Of a stretch of DNA of 64,000 nucleotides, positions 57,638 through 64,000 are shown piece after piece. Origin of the DNA: DATKEJ01 sp963768715. Lineage in GTDB: Bacteria; Bacteroidota; Rhodothermia; Rhodothermales; DATKEJ01. The DNA lies in the NCBI GenBank assembly GCA_963768715.1, contig CAVYJC010000002.1, positions 124,001 through 188,000 on the forward strand. The letters are read 5' to 3'. The notes under the pieces were generated by a model. The model ran no database searches. It had not been told where the DNA came from and worked only from the letters and a program-made list of their open reading frames with translations. The translations under genes and the position numbers were made by a program. Each line of letters starts with the position of its first letter. The first letter of the stretch is position 1.

Positions 57638-58887
57638 GTGAATGGACAGCATCACGTGAAATCGCCTCAAAACAGAGAAGAGCTTCTGCGCATCGCCGAA
57701 AAGGCCGGCACGCCGACGTACGTCTACGACGCCGAAACCATCAGGACGCGACTGCGGGGAATTCCGACAGGCCCTCAATGGATTTCCGTCGCGTCTGCTC
57801 TATGCAGTGAAGGCGAATGCCAATCCGTCGCTCCTTCAGGTAATACTCGAGCGAGGTCGACGGACTCGAGGTTGTCTCGGCGGGCGAAGTTGAGCTGGCC
57901 CGAAGGATGGGCGTCACCCCCGATCGCATCCTCTATTCTCCGAACAACATCGACGACGACGAGATGGCCTTCGTGGCCGTTCGTGACGTCCTTTTCAATA
58001 TCGGTGAGATGAGCCGGCTGGAACGTTTCGGAGAGCGATATCCGGGAGCGGAGGTAAGCGTCCGCCTGAACCTCTGGGTCGGAGCGGGCCACCATCGTCA
58101 CGTCGTAACCGGCGGCGAAGATTCCAAATTTGGCATAGGGGGAGATCAACTGACGACTGTTTTGGAAACGGCGAAGCGGCATAGTCTGCGGATTGTCGGC
58201 ATCCATCAGCACATCGGCAGCGGATTCGAAAGTGCGACGCAGTATCTGGAAGCGATCGATCTGCTCCTCGACGCAGCCCTGGCTTTCCCCGACCTGCGTT
58301 TTGTCAACGTCGGCGGCGGCGTCGGCATACCATACCGGGAGAGCGACCGGCCATTCGAACTCTCTACGGTTTCGGCGGGACTCGCATCGCGTTGGGAGTC
58401 GTACCAGCGGAAGAGCGGTAGATCGCTGACATGCTGGTTCGAACCCGGTCGATACCTCGTTGCTGAATCCGGTGTACTGCTTGTCCAGGCGACGGCTGTC
58501 AAGACTCTCGGCAAGAAGACGTACGTTGGGACGGACTCGGGCTTTAACCACCTGCTGCGGCCGATCCTCTACGGCGCCTACCACGAAGTTTTCAACCTGT
58601 CGAATCCAGACGGTGAGTTGGTCACGTACGAAATAGCGGGAAACATCTGCGAGTCCGGTGATCTTTTCGCCTCAAACCGGCCCGTTCAGAGAATTCGCGA
58701 AGGTGACATCCTCGCCATTATGGATACCGGTGCCTACGGGATGACGATGGCCTCGCACTACAACATGCGCGCGCTGCCTGCCGAAGTGCTGATCGACCGC
58801 GACGAAACCACACTCGTTCGTCACCGGGAATCGTACGCCGAACTGGTGGATCGACATCTCAGAGAGACCCGCCCGCACAAGCTCTGA
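57638..58887 (+). pseudogene. lysA: Diaminopimelate decarboxylase, two frameshifts
   Basis: It makes lysine from meso-diaminopimelate with PLP. The true protein uses three frames. These are the N-terminus (AEKAGTPTYVYDAETIRTRL), then LLYAVKANANPSLLQVILER with the PLP-binding Lys, then GLEVVSAGEVELARRMGV to the end. The last includes HQHIGSGF, VGGGVGIPY, the SWFEPGRY-like CWFEPGRYLV and the late DTGAYGMTMASHYN. Breaks lie at the G4 run 57756-57759 (one extra base) and at 57855-57856 (one extra or two missing). Start is a GTG at 57638 or 57656. Corrected length is about 415. Confidence 0.87.
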
Positions 58888-58898
58888 TCGGAGGCGCC

Positions 58899-59537
58899 AT
58901 GACAGTCAAATCATTTACCGTCAATCCTTTTCAGGAGAACACCTACATCTGCCATGACGGTCAGGATGCCGTCATCATCGATCCCGGCTTTTCCAACGCA
59001 TTCGAACGTCAGGATGCAGTTAAATATTTGAATGATAATAGCTTAACTGTAAAGGAACTCCTGCTGACGCACGCGCACATCGACCACATCATCGACTGCG
59101 CGTACTGGGCGGACTCGACGGGGCTGGCCTTCGCGATGCATGCGGAGGACGCGCCGCTGCTGGCCGCCTCTGAGCAGCAAGCCGCCATGTTCGGCGTCCG
59201 CATGGCAACGCCGCCGGAACCCGGACGCCTCCTCGAGGAAGGAGACCTGATTTCGATCGGAAACTCCTCGTGGGAAATACGACACACGCCCGGACACTCT
59301 CCAGGTTCTATCAGCTTTGTGGATCACGAGAACGGGTTCGTTGTGGCCGGCGATGTATTGTTTGCAGGCTCGATCGGCCGAACCGATCTTTGGAAAGGAT
59401 CGATGTCGACGCTGCTTCATTCGATCCGGACAAAGCTGCTTACGCTGCCCGACGAAACGATCGTCTATTCGGGACATGGGCCCTCGACCACGATCGGACG
59501 TGAACGGGACAGCAATCCGTTCCTTCGTGAATTCTGA
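58899..59537 (+). CDS. MBL-fold metallo-hydrolase (glyoxalase II-like)
   Basis: This 212-residue binuclear-metal hydrolase has HAHIDHIIDC (HxHxDH), HTPGHSPGSISF and GDVLFAGSIGRTDL motifs, ending in IVYSGHGPSTTIGRERDSNPFL. Family members include hydroxyacylglutathione hydrolases, persulfide dioxygenases and RNA-processing relatives. The short form here lacks the long C-terminal domain of glyoxalase II. It is separated from lysA by 11 bp. Confidence 0.88.
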   Translation: MTVKSFTVNPFQENTYICHDGQDAVIIDPGFSNAFERQDAVKYLNDNSLTVKELLLTHAHIDHIIDCAYWADSTGLAFAMHAEDAPLLAASEQQAAMFGVRMATPPEPGRLLEEGDLISIGNSSWEIRHTPGHSPGSISFVDHENGFVVAGDVLFAGSIGRTDLWKGSMSTLLHSIRTKLLTLPDETIVYSGHGPSTTIGRERDSNPFLREF

Positions 59538-59551
59538 CTCGTGAGGTCACT

Positions 59552-59884
59552 ATGGCGACGCTGATTCTCAATCCTACGACAAAGGACAAGGAGTCCATTC
59601 AGATATCAGGCAAGGGCACCGTGACGCTGGAGGGAAAGGGAGGAAAGGTGACTGCCCAGATTCTTAGGGACCATCAGAAGCTCGATTTGAAACTTGACGG
59701 GCTTCAGACCATCCGCTTCTCGAATAAGACGAAGCTGAAACTGGCCGCCGGCATGGATTTCGACGCGCTCAGGAAGAAGCTCCTCGTCTCGAGCAGCGTA
59801 CAAATCAACCTGCCCTCGGGGAGCAGCTTTTCCGTAACGCAGAAGGGAAAGGAAGTGGGGTTTGCGCTGAAGATTAAGCTTTGA
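59552..59884 (+). CDS. Uncharacterised small basic beta-rich protein
   Basis: This 110-residue cytoplasmic protein is rich in Lys and Thr/Ser with alternating strands (KGTVTLEGKGGKVTAQILRD, TIRFSNKTKLKLAAGMDF, SVTQKGKEVGFALKIKL). I do not recognise it. It lies 14 bp after the MBL hydrolase gene, so cotranscription is likely. A heptad repeat array starts 2 bp after its stop codon. The codons look ordinary, but homology support was not available. Confidence 0.55.
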   Translation: MATLILNPTTKDKESIQISGKGTVTLEGKGGKVTAQILRDHQKLDLKLDGLQTIRFSNKTKLKLAAGMDFDALRKKLLVSSSVQINLPSGSSFSVTQKGKEVGFALKIKL

Positions 59885-59886
59885 AT

Positions 59887-59984
59887 AACGGCAAACACCG
59901 AACACCGAACAGCAAATACCAAACGCCAAACACCGAACACCGAACGGCAAACACCGAACAGCGAACACCGAACACCGAACGTGG
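59887..59984. repeat. Heptad repeat array C, 14 consecutive 7-bp units
   Basis: Fourteen units without a single indel follow each other: variants of AACACCG (AACGGCA, AACACCG, AACAGCA, AATACCA, AACGCCA, AACAGCG, AACGTGG), from 59887 to 59984. The first three bases (AAC or AAT) are nearly constant. The array lies between the 110-aa protein gene and the convergent YdcF-like gene. Reading it as protein gives SVFGV-like junk, which is an artefact. Confidence 0.85.
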
Positions 59985-59992
59985 GTTCTTCA

Positions 59993-60012
59993 GCCGGCCG
60001 TAAACGACCGGC
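59993..60012 (+). terminator. Candidate terminator hairpin between convergent genes
   Basis: GCCGG and CCGGC arms, extended by CGT/ACG after one mismatch, close on a very short loop and are followed by CTTTGG. It lies directly after heptad array C and 10 bp before the stop codon of the YdcF-like gene, so it could serve either strand. The T-run is short, so confidence is moderate. Confidence 0.4.
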
Positions 60013-60022
60013 CTTTGGCACT

Positions 60023-60799
60023 TCACTTGATCCACTCAACCAGGTTCGCCCACACCAGTCCCAGCCTCTCGCGGAAAAAGATCCTCGCGTGTTCGAGGTT
60101 GATGGAACTCGGGAAGTACGCGCCTGGATGTAGTGTAGTTGGGTGCTTCACCAGTCGATTGGTCGGCGCCGGGATGGGTTCAAGCTTACGCTCTCTGAAG
60201 AGACGCATCGCACGGGGCATATGATAGGCCGACGTCACCAGGGCGAACGTTTCGCCCTTCGTCATGGACGCCATGGCCTGTGCCTGATCGTCCGTATCCA
60301 GGGATCGTTCCTCCAGCACAATTCGAGTCGAATCGAATCCCAGCATCCGCGCCGAAGCCGCCATCATGGATGCCTCCGACACAGAGCCGAATGCAGATCC
60401 GCCCGAAACGATCAGACGCGCCTCAGGGTATTCGCGCGCAATGCGGATTCCCTCGGTCAGTCGAACGAGTGTCGCCTCCGAAAGACGCTGAATAGGTTCG
60501 AGGCTCGGATCGTCGCTGGCTCCCCCTCCCAGCACGACCACGGCCTGGATCCGGGTTCCGTCACCGGGATGATTGGGGAAGGTCTGATACTGGCCCTCCA
60601 GACGTCCCAGCAGATAAGTGGGGAGCGGGCGGGTCGACAACAGAACCAACAGGATGAAGCCGAAAGTAAGCCACATGCGCCCCTTCGGTGCGACCTGCCG
60701 ATGGTTACGCCATAGCCGAAAAAGGCCGATCGCAAGGATAATCAGGACGAGCGGCATCGGGAAGAGAAACGGGGCGACGATCTTCTTGATCAAAAACAT
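60023..60799 (-). CDS. YdcF/ElyC-like (DUF218) membrane protein
   Basis: From the ATG at 60799 the product has 258 residues: two N-terminal membrane helices (FLFPMPLVLIILAIGLF and LTFGFILLVLLS) and a DUF218 domain with AVVVLGGGASDD, RLIVSGGSAFGSVSEASMMAASA, LEERSLDTDDQAQ and VTSAYHMPRAMRLF. DUF218 members such as ElyC act in envelope integrity and polysaccharide handling. The family upstream extension lies in heptad array D and is rejected. The gene is flanked on both sides by heptad arrays. Confidence 0.85.
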   Translation of the reverse strand: MFLIKKIVAPFLFPMPLVLIILAIGLFRLWRNHRQVAPKGRMWLTFGFILLVLLSTRPLPTYLLGRLEGQYQTFPNHPGDGTRIQAVVVLGGGASDDPSLEPIQRLSEATLVRLTEGIRIAREYPEARLIVSGGSAFGSVSEASMMAASARMLGFDSTRIVLEERSLDTDDQAQAMASMTKGETFALVTSAYHMPRAMRLFRERKLEPIPAPTNRLVKHPTTLHPGAYFPSSINLEHARIFFRERLGLVWANLVEWIK

Positions 60800-60803
60800 C
60801 TGA

Positions 60804-60876
60804 GTGCTTTGTGCTTGGTGCGGCGTGCCGGGTGCTTGGTCCACACCCAACGACAATCGCTGATTGCTGATCGCTA
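60804..60876. repeat. Heptad repeat array D, upstream of the YdcF-like gene
   Basis: Six units in strict 7-bp steps (GTGCTTT, GTGCTTG, GTGCGGC, GTGCCGG, GTGCTTG, GTCCACA; 60804-60845) are followed after ten bases by three more of another sequence (ATCGCTG, ATTGCTG, ATCGCTA; 60856-60876). The array lies directly upstream of the YdcF-like start codon. Beyond it, up to 61042, I see no further feature. Confidence 0.75.
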
Positions 60877-61042
60877 AGTGTAATACAACCTGGCGTCTCG
60901 GACATGCCACACGTTCTTCACACGTGTTCAACGTGACGCCGATTCGAAACGGACGGACCTCGGACCCCTCGTCGCTCGGCACACATCACGACGACGATTG
61001 TGCAGCGTCTCGCTGGCTCGGGGCAGGCTCTCGGACATCGGA

Positions 61043-62920
61043 CTATCTAAGAAGCAGCACAGACTTCGCAACCGACCGGCCCCCGGCTTCAATCCGGAAG
61101 AAGTAGATGCCGCTCGGAAGATCCGCCGCATTCCAGTCGACGCGGTGCGGTCCGGCCGGGAGCGTCCCGTTTACCAGCGTCGCCCTCTCCGTGCCGTCGG
61201 CGCCGTACACGCGAAGCAAAACCGGGGTTGATTGCTCGAGATCGAAGCGTATCGTGGTCGACGGGTTGAATGGATTGGGATAGGCGTCATGCAGAGTGAA
61301 CAGGGACGGAAGCTCCTGCGTCTCGTTTGCCACATTGGAACCCATCTCGGTTTGGATGTTCGGCCCAAATTCGGAAGTAGACATTACTTGATTGCATGAC
61401 AGGCAGGGACTTGTCGGAAGCGTCTCCGTCGCCGTAAGAACCATGTCGTCTGACTCCTCGTCCCCGAGCTCATAGGTAAATTCGAATCGCTCGGCTGTCA
61501 GTTCCTCAGTCGCAACGGTCACGCCGTTGACAATCGGTCCATAGGTGCCGACGCTGTCATCCAGATCGACCCCCGGAACTCCTTCCGTCAAAGCGATGAT
61601 GAATCGTCTTCCCTCACCGAAACCGGATGGATCGGGCGCCGCCTCATACAGCTCGATAAGCCCGCCGGCGTCCGCGAAGCCCTTGAGTCGAAGGACCCGA
61701 TCGGTCACCACGGCCTCCGTGATGACAGGGTATGGAACGAGGAGGTTGGCTCCGGCCGTGCCCGAAGTCGGACTGTTGAGCGTCACGCCGTCGAACCCAT
61801 CGCCCGACCCACTCGCGTTCAGATCAATGCCGAGCCCCTCATTGTCGAAAATCTCATTCTCCATGAACCGGTTGTGAGCGGTCATTCCGTCGCCATCCTC
61901 GGTGACCTGGATACCCACTCCGTTCTCCGTGATGACGTTGTGGGCGACCAGCGAGAAGGAAGCGCCGGCGCGAATCCCGATTCCCCCGCTGAGATTCCCG
62001 GAGGTTGTATTGTTCAGGATTCGGTAGTTGCCGGTCCCCGGCGTCTGCTGACTCCCCGCCTCGATGCCGTTTCCCGATCGTGGATTCGGGATGCCGCTGG
62101 CATTCGAGTTGCCCCAACTCAAGTTACCTTCGATTACGGCGCCGACTCCGTTGACGTCGATGCCGTCATGGTTGTCCGTCGCGTGACCGTTGAGAAACAC
62201 CTCGCTGGCACGGACTTCGATGTACGACGGCCCCAGCATACTGACGATCCCGACCTCGCCGTTCAATCCTACATAGCTGGAATCCACGGTCAATTCCGAA
62301 ACGTCCGCCACGGACGTTGCTGCTTCCAGCACGATCCCGTGACCGGAGTTCGAGAACTCACCGGGCCCCGACCCGTCGGGCATGGGACCCACCAGGACTC
62401 CGTGAATCCTCCGATTCGAGCCCGCCTGTCCGATCATTGCGTCGCCCTTTGCGACGATCCCGTTGCGACCTCCATAAATCGAAAGGCCCTCGATTTCGAT
62501 ATCTGACGCGGCTCCGGATATCGACAAGCCGTCAAATCCGGAAGCGTTGATGGCAATCTCCGGCAGCTCGTACATCGGAAGCGGCAGCTCGGCAACGCCG
62601 ACCGTGCCGCCCGTGCCGACGACGCCCGGATTCGTATCACCCTGGTTCACCGTCTGCGAAGAGCCAAGAATCCGCGTCCCACCATCGGTAATGTCAGGCA
62701 AGGGACTGGCCAGCGTGATGGTCCACCAGAGTCCGTTGTAGCCGGCATCAGTATTTGGGATCGAGAACATGATGTCATCGGCGCCGAGCGTTGCGTTGGC
62801 ATCGACGATGGCTTGCCTCAATGAGCCAGCGCCTGCGTCGGCCGTGTTCGTTACCAGAATCTGTTGTTGAGCAAAAAGAGTGGTCGTAATCCCGAGACAC
62901 AACGCCAGTACGCTGTGCAT
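61043..62920 (-). CDS. T9SS cargo protein with parallel beta-helix
   Basis: This 625-residue secreted surface protein has a signal peptide (VLALCLGITTTLFAQQ). A right-handed parallel beta-helix follows, with repeated Gly/Asn turns (SISGAASDIEIEGLSIYGGRNGIV, GNYRILNNTTSGNLSGGIGIR). A C-terminal T9SS sorting domain of type A ends it (DAYPNPFNPSTTIRFDLEQ, then LPSGIYFFRIEAGGRSVAKSVLL). Adhesin, polysaccharide-binding or pectate-lyase-like roles are possible; no catalytic site is obvious. It is direct evidence for an active type IX secretion system in this organism. Confidence 0.92.
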   Translation of the reverse strand: MHSVLALCLGITTTLFAQQQILVTNTADAGAGSLRQAIVDANATLGADDIMFSIPNTDAGYNGLWWTITLASPLPDITDGGTRILGSSQTVNQGDTNPGVVGTGGTVGVAELPLPMYELPEIAINASGFDGLSISGAASDIEIEGLSIYGGRNGIVAKGDAMIGQAGSNRRIHGVLVGPMPDGSGPGEFSNSGHGIVLEAATSVADVSELTVDSSYVGLNGEVGIVSMLGPSYIEVRASEVFLNGHATDNHDGIDVNGVGAVIEGNLSWGNSNASGIPNPRSGNGIEAGSQQTPGTGNYRILNNTTSGNLSGGIGIRAGASFSLVAHNVITENGVGIQVTEDGDGMTAHNRFMENEIFDNEGLGIDLNASGSGDGFDGVTLNSPTSGTAGANLLVPYPVITEAVVTDRVLRLKGFADAGGLIELYEAAPDPSGFGEGRRFIIALTEGVPGVDLDDSVGTYGPIVNGVTVATEELTAERFEFTYELGDEESDDMVLTATETLPTSPCLSCNQVMSTSEFGPNIQTEMGSNVANETQELPSLFTLHDAYPNPFNPSTTIRFDLEQSTPVLLRVYGADGTERATLVNGTLPAGPHRVDWNAADLPSGIYFFRIEAGGRSVAKSVLLLR

Positions 62921-63135
62921 GTAGACAGAAGCGACGGAAGAACGATTTGGATGTAAGGATGCTTTCCATGCTAGGCTGGGGCCTGGAGCCCGTTTTCAGT
63001 GGACAACGATCGCTCTTAAAATAGTGTTCTTAAAGGAGCGAGCACAGGGGAAGATGAAGTCCCCTAAAGTGGCGAACCGTTAGGGTTCGTCGTATCATCG
63101 AGGCCAATTTGCGGCTGATACCGACGGCACCAGTG

Positions 63136-64000
63136 ATGTCCCGCTACCATACCACCCTGCTGCTATTCTTCTGCCTCGTTTGCACGGGTACGACGGTGGG
63201 ACAATCGGATTTCAGGATCGCTCCCTACGTGCAGAACCCTGATTTCACGAGCATGTCCGTAATCTGGTTCAGCAATTCGAGCACGCCGGGAATCGTGACC
63301 GTTTCGGATCAGTCCGGGGTGGTTGCTGCCGTTTCATCTGAGCCCGTCCAGGCTGCGGCCCTCGCCTACCCTATATGGGAGGTCAACACCCATCTGAACG
63401 AATTCCCGGGGGGAGTCGCCCCGGAACCGCCCTATAGACACCGCGTGCGTCTCGAAAACCTTCAGTGGGATACTGACTACAGCTACACCGTATCGCAAGG
63501 CGGCTCTCAATTCGAATCTACGTTTCACACTCCTCCGGGCATCCTTCGTTCGATTAGGTTCGCGGTTTACGGTGACTCGGAGACGGAGCCGGAATCCGAC
63601 GGCGCGAAGGTCGAGTGGACGGATCCGACCGGAGAATCGCCGGACCGGCGCTATCTCATCGACCAGACGCTCGGATACAGCAACAATCTGGAGATTCTCA
63701 GAGAACGTGACCTCGATTTCGTCGCGATTGCCGGAGATCTCGTACAATCAGGAGACGAGCAGCGGGACTGGGATCGTTTCTGGAGGCACCTTACGAGCCT
63801 GTCGACCGACTCGAGTCTGGCGGGTCGCGTGCCGGTTTACGCCGTGCCGGGGAACCATGAGTACTACGCCACGCCCTACGCGGGACAGGGCGAGTTGCCG
63901 AGGGAATACCGCCAGCCCTACTCCGAAGACGCCATGGCGCGATACCGGACGTATTTCGAGGCGCCAACCAACGGAACGGATGACGACCGGGAAGGACGAT
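63136..64000 (+). CDS. Secreted metallophosphoesterase, purple acid phosphatase-like, 3' end outside window
   Basis: The open frame from the ATG at 63136 runs past the window edge (at least 288 residues). A signal peptide (TLLLFFCLVCTGTTVGQ) leads to a fibronectin-like N-domain (FRIAPYVQNPDFTSMSVIWFSN, up to about 130). A calcineurin-like phosphoesterase domain then shows VYGDSETEP, IAGDLVQSGD and VPGNHEYY, which carry the dinuclear metal ligands. The architecture is like purple acid phosphatases. It may release phosphate or act on nucleotides outside the cell. A T9SS tail may lie downstream of the window. Confidence 0.85.
   Translation, partial: MSRYHTTLLLFFCLVCTGTTVGQSDFRIAPYVQNPDFTSMSVIWFSNSSTPGIVTVSDQSGVVAAVSSEPVQAAALAYPIWEVNTHLNEFPGGVAPEPPYRHRVRLENLQWDTDYSYTVSQGGSQFESTFHTPPGILRSIRFAVYGDSETEPESDGAKVEWTDPTGESPDRRYLIDQTLGYSNNLEILRERDLDFVAIAGDLVQSGDEQRDWDRFWRHLTSLSTDSSLAGRVPVYAVPGNHEYYATPYAGQGELPREYRQPYSEDAMARYRTYFEAPTNGTDDDREGR

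Noticed and set aside
59340..59544. Alternative frames at the 3' end of the MBL hydrolase gene
   Set aside because: The hydrolase frame carries all metal motifs to its end; other frames have no start context or homology.
59606..60039. Minus-strand frames rich in the pattern SVFGVRC near 59.9 kb
   Set aside because: They are translations of heptad array C, not genes.
53100..60876. Heptad arrays considered as CRISPR arrays
   Set aside because: The units are 7 bp with no 25-40 bp repeat, no spacers, and no cas genes in the window.

Overview
The window comes from a Bacteroidota-type bacterium, most likely of the Rhodothermia (Rhodothermales/Balneolales) side. The basis is a set of lineage-typical genes. 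These are a SusC-like TonB receptor with a carboxypeptidase-regulatory N-domain, a type IX secretion (T9SS) sorting tail on a beta-helix protein, a PorD (DUF4835) homologue beside a PorV/PorQ-like barrel, a DUF2723 membrane protein, the miaB / sigma-54 activator / lptE cluster, and a YbeY with Asp in place of the third His. The placement is inferred from gene content; no rRNA or marker phylogeny was possible. Genes are closely packed, often with 4-bp ATGA/GTGA overlaps.

Layout. 1-4.7 kb: a secreted protein (cut by the window edge) downstream of a TonB receptor. 4.7-9.8 kb, minus strand: serA, sucD-engB, gatA, tatA. 10-12.3 kb: adenosine deaminase and aroA. 12.3-13.5 kb: an alkyltransferase-like protein and an SPFH lipoprotein. 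13.6-16.7 kb: murB, then heme export and cytochrome c maturation (ccmB, ccmC, ccmD-like, ccmE). 16.7-22.7 kb, minus: mgtE, rsmA, a VWA protein, a TPR protein, citrate synthase. 22.8-28.7 kb, minus: M14 peptidase, VKOR-DsbA fusion, acyl-CoA carboxylase beta subunit, CsbD-like protein. 28.8-34.7 kb: AI-2E-family transporter, dut-meaB, aspS, hpf, ybeY, an unknown gene. 34.7-39.7 kb, minus: DUF2723, rsmI, lptF/G permease. 39.9-47.6 kb, plus: miaB, sigma-54 activator, lptE, glycosyltransferase, TPR, anmK, thiL. 47.6-55.6 kb: outer-membrane/T9SS genes, M14 and S46 peptidases, a cupin, tRNA-Leu(UAG). 55.6-59.9 kb: metalloenzyme-superfamily protein, DprA-like protein, lysA, an MBL hydrolase, an unknown 110-aa protein. 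60-64 kb: a YdcF-like protein, a T9SS beta-helix protein, and a secreted phosphoesterase cut by the window edge.

Two things stand out. First, four intergenic arrays of short repeats all keep an exact or near-exact 7-bp period although each has its own sequence: 29822-29875, 53100-53176, 59887-59984 and 60804-60876. Three of them lie between converging 3' ends. Second, eight genes (ccmE, two M14 peptidases, the VKOR-DsbA fusion, lptE, a glycosyltransferase, the S46 peptidase, lysA) are interrupted by about ten small frameshifts, nearly all explained by one extra base and several in short homopolymers. Because the set includes normally important single-copy genes, assembly or sequencing error is the simplest explanation. 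No new defence, mobile or CRISPR system was found. The heptad arrays are the best candidate for something under-described.
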